From contig JAXMAB010000006.1 of NCBI GenBank assembly GCA_046350655.1, positions 434,001 to 498,000 on the forward strand: DNA of 64,000 nucleotides. The letters run 5' to 3'. How positions within the stretch are numbered: position 1 is the stretch's first letter; every line of letters starts with the position of its first letter. Below are positions 7,703 through 16,341 of the stretch, piece by piece. This DNA comes from JAEUHO01 sp046350655. GTDB lineage: Bacteria; Planctomycetota; PLA2; JAEUHO01. The notes under the pieces are model-generated. The model made no database searches and was not told where the DNA came from. It saw nothing but the letters and a program-made list of their open reading frames with translations. Position numbers and translations under genes: made by a program.

Positions 7703-8791
7703 CTACTTGAAGAGGCGCTCGAGCGCCTTCTCGAGGGCCGCGCCGCGCAGGCCGATGCGGATGACCTTGCCGTCGCCGCCGACGAGCACGGTGTGCGGGA
7801 TGCCCTCGACGCCGTAGGCCGTCGCGACGTCGTTCTGGCCCTCGCTGTAGTGGACCTGCCGCCAGGGCATGCCCTTCTCCTTGATGTACGACTTCAGCTT
7901 CTCGACGTCGTTCGGGCGGTCGAGCGAGATCCCGAGGACCTCGAAGCCCTTGGCGTGGTACTTCCCGTACGCCTTGATGACGTTCGGCATCTCGGCGCGG
8001 CACGGGCCGCACCACGTGGCCCAGAAGTCGATCAGCAGGACCTTGCCCTTGTAGTCGGCGAGGGTCACGGGCTTGCCGTCGAGGTCCTTCGCGTTGGCCG
8101 GGAACGCGATCGCGTCGAGGCCGACGAGCTCGAGGTTCTTCGCCCAGCTCTCGACGAGCCCGGCGACCTGGCTCGCGGCCTCGTGGCCCGCGTACTTGTC
8201 CTTGCAGGCCTGGTAGACGTCCTTCGCGCCGGCGAGGTCGTTCTGGTCCGCGAGGTAGTCGGCGTAGGCCGAGTAGGCGCCGAGGACGAGGTTCGGGTTC
8301 GTCTTCTCGGTGTCCACGGCGGCGAAGGCCGCGTCGTAGGCCGCCTTCGTCGTCTCCTTCGTGCCGACGTGCGTGAGGGCCCCGGCCTTCGCGAGGAGGA
8401 CCTCGACGCGGCGCTCGCCCTTCTCGTAGGCCTTCAGGTAGGCGTCGGCGTGCTCGACGGCCTTCGCCCACTCCTCGACCTCCTCGGCGAGGTCGATCGC
8501 GGTGCCGAGGGCCTGCTCGCGGTCCTTCGCGTCCGGGCTGGCCGCGAGGTAGGCGACGACCTTCTCGTACCGCGCGTGACGCAGGTCCTTCTGCGCGGCG
8601 GCCTCGGCGGCGTCGGCCGCGGCCTCGAGGTCGGCGAGCGACGCGTACTTCTCGGTGGCGGGCTTCGCGGCGGGCTTGGCGGCCGGGGCGGGCTTGCCGC
8701 CGCCGGCGAACGCCGCGGGCGCGGCGAAGGGGATCGAGGCGGCGAGCCCGAGGGCGGCGATCGTCGCGGCGGACACGGAGAGACGCGTCAT
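7703..8791 (-). CDS. secreted TlpA-like thioredoxin-fold protein
   Basis: 362 residues. The ATG at 8791 gives a good signal peptide (MTRLSVSAATIAALGLAAS..AFA-GGG); an ATG further upstream at 8899 would place the signal internally. A Lys/Ala/Pro linker is followed by a helical TPR-like region (about 50-210). The C-terminal thioredoxin domain has FWATWCGPCRAEMPNVIKAY and the cis-Pro segment GVEGIPHTVLV. It acts in the periplasm as a disulfide reductase or redox partner, inferred from the TlpA family. It forms a tandem paralogous pair with the gene ending at 6366, but a 155 bp gap with a hairpin separates them. Confidence 0.85.
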   Translation of the reverse strand: MTRLSVSAATIAALGLAASIPFAAPAAFAGGGKPAPAAKPAAKPATEKYASLADLEAAADAAEAAAQKDLRHARYEKVVAYLAASPDAKDREQALGTAIDLAEEVEEWAKAVEHADAYLKAYEKGERRVEVLLAKAGALTHVGTKETTKAAYDAAFAAVDTEKTNPNLVLGAYSAYADYLADQNDLAGAKDVYQACKDKYAGHEAASQVAGLVESWAKNLELVGLDAIAFPANAKDLDGKPVTLADYKGKVLLIDFWATWCGPCRAEMPNVIKAYGKYHAKGFEVLGISLDRPNDVEKLKSYIKEKGMPWRQVHYSEGQNDVATAYGVEGIPHTVLVGGDGKVIRIGLRGAALEKALERLFK

Positions 8792-8838
8792 GCAGGAGGC
8801 TCCCAGCCGGCGCGGACGCGTCGGCGACAAGGGGGTGG

Positions 8839-8844
8839 AGGATA
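8839..8844 (-). promoter_or_regulatory. -10-like TATCCT before the TlpA gene
   Basis: GGGTATCCTCC reads on the minus strand, about 47 bp before the ATG at 8791. It is identical to the hexamer before purA and the GT gene at 12665. Confidence 0.4.
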
Positions 8845-8933
8845 CCCGGGGGGGCTGCGGACCGCCCGGGTCGACGGAGGAGAGATGCGCCCGGCGCACG
8901 CCGGGTTCCCTGGAATCCCGGGGGCCGGGGGGG

Positions 8934-11201
8934 TCAGCGACCCGTCGGCGTGGGGGGCGTGGGCCCGTTGGCGATCCGCACGTCCACGAACCGCGTCCGG
9001 TCGAGTCGGAGCACGACCATCCGCACCTCGCGCCGCCCGGACATCCGCGCCTCGACGATCGCCCGGGCGAAGCCCTTCGGGCCGTCCACGGGCCGCCCGT
9101 CGATCTCGAGCAGCACCTCGTTGACGAGGATCCGCGCCTGCTGCGCGGCCGACCCGTCGTCCACCGCCGAGACCAGGACGCCCAACGTGTCCTTCGCGAG
9201 CCGCAGCCCGGCGCGGACCTCGTAGGTCAGCTCCTTGACCGCGAGGCCCGACTCGTGGTCGTACGCCTCCTCGGCCGTCGTCGCGTCCGCCGGCCCGGTC
9301 TCGACCGCGGTCGAGACCTCGACGATCGCGTCGTCCCGCAGCACCTCGATCACGTAGGTCGTGCCGTCGCCCCAGGCCTCGAGGAGCCGGATCAGCGGGT
9401 TCATCCGCGGCGTCCACGGCCGCATGGCGTCGCTCGCGTCCGGCCAGTCCGCGCCGCCGGGCCCGCCGCGCAGGTCCACCGGCGGGGCGTCCGAGCCGGG
9501 CCCGCTCGTGCGGCGCGCCGACAGGAGGACGTCGTCGACGCGGAGGCCCGCGCGCTCGGCGGGGGAGCCCGCGTAGACGTGGTTGACGACCAGGCCTCGC
9601 GTGCCGTCGCGGGTCGGGCCCGCGATGTCGAGCGCGTCCGCGACGGCCGCGCCGCGGAGCGGCTCGACCTCGACGCCGAGCCACGGCAGCCGCCGCGCGG
9701 CCCGCGACGCCGCCGGCATCACGCGCCGGTCGAGCCCGTCCGCGAGGGTCGCGGGGGCGCCGAGGTCGGCGAAGAGCGCCGCCACCACGCCGCGCTGGCC
9801 GTCGTCGGCGCCGCCGCGCGAGACCATGCGCTCGGCGTCGTCGGGCTGGAGGTCGGCGGAGAAGCCGAGGACCTTCCCCGCGAGGTCGAGCAGCACCGTG
9901 CCCGCCTCGATGCCGCCCTCCGTGGCGAGGTAGCGGCGGTCGCCGTAGCCGCGCGTCGTGCCGAGGGAGCGGTCGTAGGCGAGCCCGTCGCGGCGGGCGC
10001 CCGCGCGCCACGCGGTGCGGTGCACCAGCACCGCGTGGTGGGCCGGCGGCGGCGCGGGCCGGTCGGCCGGCAGCGCGTCGAGCCGGGCCTCGACGAGGCG
10101 CACGGCGAACGCGCCGAGGTTCGGCACGCGGCCCTCGTACCGCGCCTCGTGGACGATGCCGCTCGGCTCCTCGACCGTCACGCGCGCGAGCCGCGTGACC
10201 CACGACGGCGGCAGCGCGGCGGGCACGACGAGGACGTCGGGCGCCACCGCGAGGCCCCAGTAGCGCGCGTCGGGGTCGGGCTCGGGCACCGCGGGCGCGC
10301 CGAGGAACGAGCCCACCTCGTCGTCGTGGCCCGGCGCGCGGAACGCGAGCCGCACCGCGTGGACGAACGCCTCCGCCGGCTTCGCGACCGTCCGGTCCGC
10401 GAGCGCGGCGAACGGGACGGCCGCCTCGAGGTCGTCGAGGACCGACCGCAGCCGCCACGCGTCGCCCGACGCGAGGCCCGGCCCGTCGAACCGGACGCCG
10501 ACGACGGTCCCCGCCGCGGTGACGACGAGCTCCGCCGTCCGCGAGGCCGACGTCCCGCCCAGGCCGGCCGCGGGGCGGCGCGGCCGACCGATCGACGGGG
10601 CCCCGCCGCCGAAGGGGCGGTGCAGCACGTCCGCGTCGCGCAGCGGCTCGGCGGTCGCCTCGACGCCGCGGGCGGACTCGGCGAGCGACGCGAGGAACAA
10701 CGGCCCGTCGGCCGCGGGGGCCGGGGCGTCCGGGCCCGCGGGCGCCGCGGGCGCGGGGACCGGGGTCGCGGGCAGGTCCGACTCCGCCGTCAGCACGATC
10801 GCCCCGTGGTGGGGGAGGAACGCGGCCAGCGTCGCCGCGACCTTCGTGCCGTCGCCGGCCTCGACCTCGATCGCGCGGATCGCGCCGGGCGCCACGAACA
10901 CGTCGGAGACGAGCACCGTGCGCCGGTCGCGCAGGACGAACCCCGGCACGCGCAGCGACATCCGCCAGCGACGGAACACCTCGGTGGCGGCGTCCGGGTC
11001 GGGCGCCGTGGCGCCGGTGGCCTCGGCCGCGAGGTCCTTCTGGAAGCGGAACGCGACCATCACGCCGTGGCGCGCGGCGGCGTCGAGCGCCGCGACGGGC
11101 CCCGCGGGCGGCGCGTCGGCGTGCGCGGCCCGGGGCGCCGCGACGGGCGCGCCGAGCGGCGCGGCGAGGGCGAGGCAGACGGCGAGGCGGGCGCGGCGCA
11201 C
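8934..11201 (-). CDS. secreted degenerate protease-like protein with two PDZ domains
   Basis: 755 residues, starting at GTG 11201, two bases after the stop of the HtrA gene and 9 bp after an excellent AAGGAGGG site. A signal peptide (to about AAPRAAHA) precedes regions resembling both trypsin barrels but without a recognisable His-Asp-Ser triad. For example GGIEAGTVLLDLAGKVLGF sits where GNSGGPL..G.VVG is expected. The first PDZ is at GTRGLVVNHVYAGSPAERAGL. The second, near the C-terminus, has DTLGVLVSAVDDGSAAQQARI. It is probably a non-catalytic scaffold or regulator of the neighbouring HtrA; this is inferred from operon structure and lost residues. Confidence 0.7.
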   Translation of the reverse strand: MRRARLAVCLALAAPLGAPVAAPRAAHADAPPAGPVAALDAAARHGVMVAFRFQKDLAAEATGATAPDPDAATEVFRRWRMSLRVPGFVLRDRRTVLVSDVFVAPGAIRAIEVEAGDGTKVAATLAAFLPHHGAIVLTAESDLPATPVPAPAAPAGPDAPAPAADGPLFLASLAESARGVEATAEPLRDADVLHRPFGGGAPSIGRPRRPAAGLGGTSASRTAELVVTAAGTVVGVRFDGPGLASGDAWRLRSVLDDLEAAVPFAALADRTVAKPAEAFVHAVRLAFRAPGHDDEVGSFLGAPAVPEPDPDARYWGLAVAPDVLVVPAALPPSWVTRLARVTVEEPSGIVHEARYEGRVPNLGAFAVRLVEARLDALPADRPAPPPAHHAVLVHRTAWRAGARRDGLAYDRSLGTTRGYGDRRYLATEGGIEAGTVLLDLAGKVLGFSADLQPDDAERMVSRGGADDGQRGVVAALFADLGAPATLADGLDRRVMPAASRAARRLPWLGVEVEPLRGAAVADALDIAGPTRDGTRGLVVNHVYAGSPAERAGLRVDDVLLSARRTSGPGSDAPPVDLRGGPGGADWPDASDAMRPWTPRMNPLIRLLEAWGDGTTYVIEVLRDDAIVEVSTAVETGPADATTAEEAYDHESGLAVKELTYEVRAGLRLAKDTLGVLVSAVDDGSAAQQARILVNEVLLEIDGRPVDGPKGFARAIVEARMSGRREVRMVVLRLDRTRFVDVRIANGPTPPTPTGR

Positions 11202-11203
11202 GG

Positions 11204-12583
11204 TCAGCGGCCCTCCTTGTCGGCGGCGGGGACCTCGACGGCGAGGAACGTCCGCCGGCCGTCGCGCAGGATCTCGAGGAGCACGGTCCGCTTGCCGGTC
11301 GCGGCGCCCGACGTGCGTTCGTACGCGCCGGCGAGCGTCGAGAGGTCGGCGACGGGCATCCGGTCGACGGAGAGGAGGATGTCGAGCTCGCGCAGGCCGG
11401 CCTCGGCCGCGCGGCCCGGGTACTTCACGCCGAGCACGTACACGCCGGACTTCCGGTGGAACGCCAGGTCCGGGACGCGGTCGCGGGTGATCGACTGGAA
11501 CGTCGCGCCCCAGCGCGGCGCCTCGAAGCCCTGCACGTCGCAGCCGTCGCACAGCTCGGGCACGACGAGCAGGATCCGCTTCGCGCCCGCGCGCTGGATC
11601 TCGAACGGCGCGGGCCGCCCGTCCGGCAGGTCCGCGAGGGTCCAGTGGATCTCCGGGATGTCCTCGCGGTAGCGCCCGTTCGTCTCGCGCTGCCCGACGC
11701 GCAGGAGCCGGTCGCCCTTCTCGAGGCCGGCGCGCTCGCCGGGGCTGCCGGGCGCGACGTCGTCGACGATCACGCCCTTGTCGCCGTCGAACACGGTGCT
11801 CATGGCGTAGTCGACCAGCGGGCGCAACGTGAGGCCCGTCCACGAGCGCAGCACGCGCCCGTCGGTGCGCAGCCGGTCCACGACGCGGCGGACGATGTCC
11901 GCGGGGATCGAGAAGCCGAGGCTGCTCGCCATCTGCACGCCGAGCGTGTTGATCCCGACGACGACGCCGCGCGTGTCCACGAGCGGGCCGCCGGAGTTGC
12001 CCGGGTTGATCGCCGCGTCGGTCTGGATCCAGTTGTTGTAGGCGTGGGCGTCGCCGTCGCCGAGGTGGCGGCGCGCGTTCGACACGATGCCCAGCGAGAT
12101 CGACCGCTCGAAGCCGTACGGCGCGCCGAGCGCCATCACGAACTGCCCCTCCGCGAGCTCCGCCGAGGCGCCGAGCTCCGCGTACGGGACCTTCTCGCCC
12201 GGCGCGAGCACGAGCTTCAGGAGCGCGAGGTCCGTCGGCTCGTCGAGCCCGACGACGGACGCCTCGACCTGCCGGCGGTCGTTGAGCACGCAGCGGATCT
12301 CGGTCGCCTTCTCCGCGACGTGGTGGTTCGTGACGACGTACCCCTCGGCGCTCACGATCACGCCGCTGCCGAACACCTCGATGCGGCGCCGCTCGCCCGC
12401 GGAGAGGTCCTCCTGCATGGGCCGGACGAACACGAGGGCGGGGAACACGCGCGCCTTCGCGTTCTCGATCACCGCCTCGAAGTCGAGCGGGCGCCGCTCC
12501 TCGCCCTGCGCCGCCCGCGGAGCCCCGCGCGACAGGAGCCCCACGAGGGCCGCCGTCGCCAGCACCGCCGTCCGTGTCCGCAT
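11204..12583 (-). CDS. HtrA/DegP-like serine protease with PDZ domains
   Basis: 459 residues with an N-terminal signal peptide. The S1C protease domain has the full triad: His88 in TNHHVAEK, Asp118 in TDLALLKL and Ser197 in NPGNSGGPL. Two PDZ domains follow (KGVIVDDVAPGSPGERAGLEKGD and the region around KYPGRAAEAGLRELDILLSV). DegP-type enzymes degrade or hold misfolded envelope proteins. A CDGCD motif between the PDZ domains is unusual. The ATG at 12583 follows a G-rich stretch. The gene is transcribed together with the downstream pseudoprotease and diverges from a membrane glycosyltransferase. Confidence 0.92.
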   Translation of the reverse strand: MRTRTAVLATAALVGLLSRGAPRAAQGEERRPLDFEAVIENAKARVFPALVFVRPMQEDLSAGERRRIEVFGSGVIVSAEGYVVTNHHVAEKATEIRCVLNDRRQVEASVVGLDEPTDLALLKLVLAPGEKVPYAELGASAELAEGQFVMALGAPYGFERSISLGIVSNARRHLGDGDAHAYNNWIQTDAAINPGNSGGPLVDTRGVVVGINTLGVQMASSLGFSIPADIVRRVVDRLRTDGRVLRSWTGLTLRPLVDYAMSTVFDGDKGVIVDDVAPGSPGERAGLEKGDRLLRVGQRETNGRYREDIPEIHWTLADLPDGRPAPFEIQRAGAKRILLVVPELCDGCDVQGFEAPRWGATFQSITRDRVPDLAFHRKSGVYVLGVKYPGRAAEAGLRELDILLSVDRMPVADLSTLAGAYERTSGAATGKRTVLLEILRDGRRTFLAVEVPAADKEGR

Positions 12584-12652
12584 CGCGCGCACCCCCGGAG
12601 AACCGAACGAAGTCCGTACACGCGTTGGATCGGTCGCCGGGAGCCGGGGGCG

Positions 12653-12658
12653 TATCCT
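12653..12658 (+). promoter_or_regulatory. -10-like TATCCT before the membrane glycosyltransferase
   Basis: TATCCT ends 6 bp before the GTG start at 12665. A CGTTGGATCG motif about 30 bp upstream also occurs at 18034 near another GT gene, although the spacing is too long for a canonical -35. Confidence 0.4.
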
Positions 12659-12664
12659 GCCCGC

Positions 12665-14287
12665 GTGCCTCCCGGGACCTGCCCCGCCCCGCTCCGCGAC
12701 CCCGGCCGCGCGCGGGCGCTCGGGGGCCTGCTCGTGGTCCTGGCGATGGCCTTCGGCGCGCTCGTCCACGCCGGGACCGCCACCCTCTCGCCCACCGCCC
12801 GCGACCAGGTCCACGACCTCTCCCTCGCGCTCCGGATCCGGGACGGCGAAGCGCTCTCCGACGGGAACCGCCACCCCCTCTTCCCCGCGCTCCTCGCCCC
12901 CGTCGCGCGCCGCTCCCCCGGGTTCTTCGACGACGCCTGCCTCGTGGCGTCGGTCGTCGCGGCCCTCGCCTGGCTCGCCGTCGGCGGCGCCGCCGCCTCC
13001 GTCGCCGGCGCGGCGACCGGCCTCGTCGCCGCGCTCGCCGTCGTCCTCGAGTTCCGCCTCCAGGCGCGCCGCGTCTGCCCGGAACCCCTCCTCGCCGGCC
13101 TCCTCGCGATCGCCGCCGCCCGCGCCGCCACCGCCGCCGCGGCCTCCCGCCCCCTCCGGGCCCTCGCCGCCGCCGGCGGGTGGCTCGGCCTCGCGTGGCT
13201 CACGAAGGGGTCCGCCCTCCTCTCCCTCGGCGCGACGCTCGCGGTCGTCGTCGCGACCGGCGGCCCCGGCCGGGCCCGCCGGGCGGCCGCGGTGTTCGTC
13301 GGGTTCGTGCTCGTGGCGTCGCCGCTGCTCGCGTGGAACGTCGCCCACGGCCGGTCCCCGGTCTTCAACGTGAACAGCGCCCACGTGATGTGGGAGGACG
13401 CCTGGGACGTCGAGCTCGACGCCCGCAGCACCGCGACGCCCGCCTCCTACCTCGACGCCCACGGCGTCGCGGGCGCCGTCGCGCGCCTCGGGCGAGGGCT
13501 CGCGACCCAGCGCGGCCTCGAGTGGGTCGCGGGGGCCCTGGCCGTCGTCGCCGTCGGCGCGTACCTCCGCCGCCGTCGCGGCGGGGGGGCGGTCGACGGC
13601 GGGCGACCCGAGGCCCGGCGCGCGTTCGTCCGGCTCGCGACGGTCTCCGCCGTCGTCTGGGGGCTCGCCATGGCGTGGTACGCGCCGGTGGTCGCGAGCC
13701 GGCGGCTGCTGTTCCCGATCTTCCCGGTCCTCGCGACCGCGGCGGCGATCGTCGTCGGCGACGTCCTCCGCGGGTCCGCCGGCCCGGCGGCGCGGGCCGC
13801 GCGGCGCGCGGCCGACCTCGTCGCCGTCGCGGCGCCGGCGCTGGCGGCGATCGTCCTCGGCGCGGTCCTGTTCGGGGCGGGCGGCGCGACGCCGTCGGCG
13901 CCGCGGCCCACCCTCGACCCCGCGTCGCTCGAGGCCGCCGCGGCGCTGCGCGCGCTGCCGGCCGGGACCCGCGTCGTCGTCCGCCCGTCGCGCACCGCGC
14001 CGCCGGACTGGCTGTACGACGACGTGGTCGAGCCCGTCGGGCTCCCCGCGTCGGTGCGCGGCGACGACCTCGCCGCATGGCTCCCGGCGAACGCCGACGC
14101 GGTGCTCGTCGGCGACGGGTTCTTCCGGAACCGGTCCGACGTCGTGCCCGGCCTGCGCGCGCGCGCCGACGGGACGTTCGAGTTCGCCGGGCCCGAGCGC
14201 GGCGGCCTGCCCACCGGCGACGTCCGCGCCGCGGCGCCCTCGACGTTCCTCGCCGGGGGCGCGTACGTGCTCCTGCGCTGGCGCTGA
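12665..14287 (+). CDS. membrane glycosyltransferase, GT39/ArnT-like
   Basis: 540 residues from GTG 12665. The ATG at 12746 is an alternative but would delete half of the first membrane helix. There are about ten helices. The first loop has DQVHDLSLALRIRDG and DGNRHPLFPALLAP, typical of GT-C enzymes that take sugars from polyprenyl phosphate. GWLGLAWLTKGSALL is the conserved cytoplasmic/membrane turn. The C-terminal ~120 residues are soluble and probably periplasmic. It probably glycosylates lipids or proteins on the outer face of the inner membrane; the acceptor is unknown. It diverges from htrA. Confidence 0.75.
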   Translation: MPPGTCPAPLRDPGRARALGGLLVVLAMAFGALVHAGTATLSPTARDQVHDLSLALRIRDGEALSDGNRHPLFPALLAPVARRSPGFFDDACLVASVVAALAWLAVGGAAASVAGAATGLVAALAVVLEFRLQARRVCPEPLLAGLLAIAAARAATAAAASRPLRALAAAGGWLGLAWLTKGSALLSLGATLAVVVATGGPGRARRAAAVFVGFVLVASPLLAWNVAHGRSPVFNVNSAHVMWEDAWDVELDARSTATPASYLDAHGVAGAVARLGRGLATQRGLEWVAGALAVVAVGAYLRRRRGGGAVDGGRPEARRAFVRLATVSAVVWGLAMAWYAPVVASRRLLFPIFPVLATAAAIVVGDVLRGSAGPAARAARRAADLVAVAAPALAAIVLGAVLFGAGGATPSAPRPTLDPASLEAAAALRALPAGTRVVVRPSRTAPPDWLYDDVVEPVGLPASVRGDDLAAWLPANADAVLVGDGFFRNRSDVVPGLRARADGTFEFAGPERGGLPTGDVRAAAPSTFLAGGAYVLLRWR

Positions 14288-14344
14288 TCGGGGTCGCGCC
14301 GGCGCCGCGCCGTCCTCGCCGCGATCCGGCGGCACGTGGGCCGC

Positions 14345-14361
14345 CGGGCCTCGCGGTCCCG
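14345..14361 (-). repeat. REP-like 17-mer
   Basis: CGGGCCTCGCGGTCCCG is an exact reverse complement of the family 17-mer, in the gap between the convergent glycosyltransferase and the HMA-domain gene. Confidence 0.7.
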
Positions 14362-14413
14362 GACCCCGAGCGTTCGAGCCCCCCGAGCCGGGGACGCGGT
14401 CGGACGCCTCGAC

Positions 14414-14938
14414 CTACTCGGCGATCGGGTACCCCGCCTCGCCGATGGCCTTGCGGTACGCGGCCTCGTCGGCCTTCTTCACGTCGAAGCGCACGCGGAC
14501 GCTCGTGCGGTCGGCGGACACCTCGACCTCCTTGGTCGCGGCCATGGCGCGGGCGGTCTCCTCGACCTTCATGACGCAGGCCGGGCAGTGGAGCTTCTTC
14601 GCGAAGGTCAGCGTGACCTCCTTCGTGGCGATCGGGGTCGCGGCGAAGCCCGCGTCGGCGGCGGCCTTCACCAGCGCGGCGTCGCCGGCCGTGCCCTGCT
14701 CGCGCACGACCTTCGCCTCGGCGTTCGCGACGGTCCACTCGAACGAGCGCACGCCCTTCACCGCGGCGACCGCGGCCTGCACCTTGGCGGCGTCGGCGGG
14801 GTCCTTGACGCCCGCGAACGCGACCCACGTCGGCTCGAGGACGATCTTGGCCTCGGTCGTGCCGCCCGCGGGCGGCTCGGCGGCCACGACGGGGGCGAAG
14901 GCGAGGACGGCGGCGGCGAAGGCGAGGGCGAGGCGCAT
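14414..14938 (-). CDS. secreted protein with HMA (heavy-metal-associated) domain
   Basis: 174 residues with a signal peptide (MRLALAFAAAVLAFAPVVAA). Two ferredoxin-like betaalphabeta units are visible. The first (about 30-100) lacks a metal motif; the second carries LHCPACVMKVEE with Cys118 and Cys121, as in copper-chaperone HMA domains but exported. It could bind copper or mercury in the periplasm, or be a signal-bearing relative of MerP; this is family-based inference. The ATG at 14938 is preceded by GGAG and by a TACGAT hexamer 27 bp upstream. Confidence 0.8.
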   Translation of the reverse strand: MRLALAFAAAVLAFAPVVAAEPPAGGTTEAKIVLEPTWVAFAGVKDPADAAKVQAAVAAVKGVRSFEWTVANAEAKVVREQGTAGDAALVKAAADAGFAATPIATKEVTLTFAKKLHCPACVMKVEETARAMAATKEVEVSADRTSVRVRFDVKKADEAAYRKAIGEAGYPIAE

Positions 14939-14965
14939 GGGGGGGCTCCGGGGGGCGGACCGTCG

Positions 14966-14971
14966 ATCGTA
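14966..14971 (-). promoter_or_regulatory. -10-like TACGAT before the HMA gene
   Basis: GGTACGATCG on the minus strand, 27 bp before the ATG at 14938; this is the same hexamer as at 3901 and in the 18040 divergent promoter. Confidence 0.4.
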
Positions 14972-15021
14972 CCCCCGCCCGAGCGGCGGGCCCCGGGCCG
15001 CTCCGGCGGACGGGGAGGAGG

Positions 15022-16341
15022 TCAGGCGGCCGGCGGGGCGAGCGGGGGCGCCGGGGCGGCGGGCCGGGACGGCGGCACGATCGCCGCGAGCAGGCCCCCC
15101 AGGCCGGCGGCGAGCGCGAGCCACAGCGCGGCGAACACGAGGGGCCGGCCGCGCGCGACCCACGCCGCCTCGTCGCGGAACACGAGGACGCGGTCCACGG
15201 CCTGCGAGGCGTCGGCGGGCGCGAGGACGTCGACCTTCTCGACGGCGAGGCCCGCGTCCGAGACGGTGACGACGAGGAAGTGGTGGCCGCCCGGGCCCTC
15301 GGGCTTGCTGCCCGCGCCGCCCGACACGCGCTGGACGACGCGCCCGAACGTCCGTTCGTCGTACGCGTGGTAGCTGCCGCAGAAGAGCGTGGCGCCGGCG
15401 GCCTCGAGCGCGGCCTGCAGGCGGCGGACCGACGGCGCGTCCTGCGGGAGCGGCTTGTCGGGGCGGCCCGTCGGCGGGAAGACCGGGTCGTGGCAGAAGA
15501 CGACGACGTGCCGGATCCCCGGCGGCCGCGACGCGAGGAGCCCCTCGGCCCACGCGACCTGCGCGTCGTCGAGGCGGCGGGGCGAGGAGTCGAGCGCGAC
15601 GAATCGCACGCCGTCCGCGTCGAACGTCCAGTGCGTCGGGCCGAGGACGCGCTGGAACGGGACGGTGCTGCCGAACGGGTCGACGTCGTGGTTGCCCGGG
15701 ACGAAGAACGCGGGCACGCCGGCGTCGGCCCACTGGTCGCGCAGCACCTCGAACTGGTACCCGCGGGCCATGCCCACGAGGTCGCCGATGCCCATGGCGA
15801 ACGCGACGTGCCGCCGGGCGGCCTCCTCCCGCACGCGCGCGAACGCGGTGGCGCCGCCGCGGCAGTCGGCGTAGACCGCGAACCGCCAGGGCCGGGTGAC
15901 GGGCGGGCGCTGCGGGTCGGCGGGGCGGCCGTTCTCGAGCACGTACCGCGGCGCGGGGCCCCCGGGGGCCGCGGCGACGGAGGGCGACAGGCCGATCGCG
16001 CGCACGCGCGCGACGTCGCCGTCGGCGCCGACGACGGCGGCCTCGTGCAGCACGAGCGGCGGCAGGCCCGGGAAGACGCCGGGCGGCGGGCCGTCGTCGC
16101 GGCGCTCGCCGCGGAGGTCCTCGTGGAGCCACAACGCGCCGGCCACGGCCGTCGCGACGCCCGCGACGCCGATCGCCGCGCGCAGCCCGCGGCGGCGCAC
16201 CGCGCCGACGCCGACCGCCCCCGCGACTGCGGCGGCGACGACCGCCAGCGCGGTGTCGAAGAGGCTGCGGGCCGCCGCGAAGCGGAAGAGCGCGTAGCTC
16301 GCGACGAGCCCGACGAGGCACGAGACGGCGCGGCGCTTCAC
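15022..16341 (-). CDS. membrane-anchored calcineurin-like metallophosphoesterase
   Basis: 439 residues. The GTG at 16341 overlaps the TGA of the upstream glycosyltransferase (GTGA), so the pair is translationally coupled. About three N-terminal helices (to about residue 75) anchor a periplasmic catalytic domain. Metal motifs are visible: ADCRGG, GDLVGM, GNHDVD, FCHDP and a final GSYHAYDE in place of the usual GHxH. A C-terminal helix (FAALWLALAAGLGGLLAAIV) follows. It probably cleaves a phosphomonoester or phosphodiester, perhaps a lipid-linked sugar phosphate given its partner. The substrate is unknown. Confidence 0.8.
   Translation of the reverse strand: MKRRAVSCLVGLVASYALFRFAAARSLFDTALAVVAAAVAGAVGVGAVRRRGLRAAIGVAGVATAVAGALWLHEDLRGERRDDGPPPGVFPGLPPLVLHEAAVVGADGDVARVRAIGLSPSVAAAPGGPAPRYVLENGRPADPQRPPVTRPWRFAVYADCRGGATAFARVREEAARRHVAFAMGIGDLVGMARGYQFEVLRDQWADAGVPAFFVPGNHDVDPFGSTVPFQRVLGPTHWTFDADGVRFVALDSSPRRLDDAQVAWAEGLLASRPPGIRHVVVFCHDPVFPPTGRPDKPLPQDAPSVRRLQAALEAAGATLFCGSYHAYDERTFGRVVQRVSGGAGSKPEGPGGHHFLVVTVSDAGLAVEKVDVLAPADASQAVDRVLVFRDEAAWVARGRPLVFAALWLALAAGLGGLLAAIVPPSRPAAPAPPLAPPAA

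Noticed and set aside
11456..12664. Extension of the membrane glycosyltransferase frame upstream across htrA
   Set aside because: Composition is a shadow of htrA on the other strand; a TATCCT box and GTG at 12665 mark the real start.
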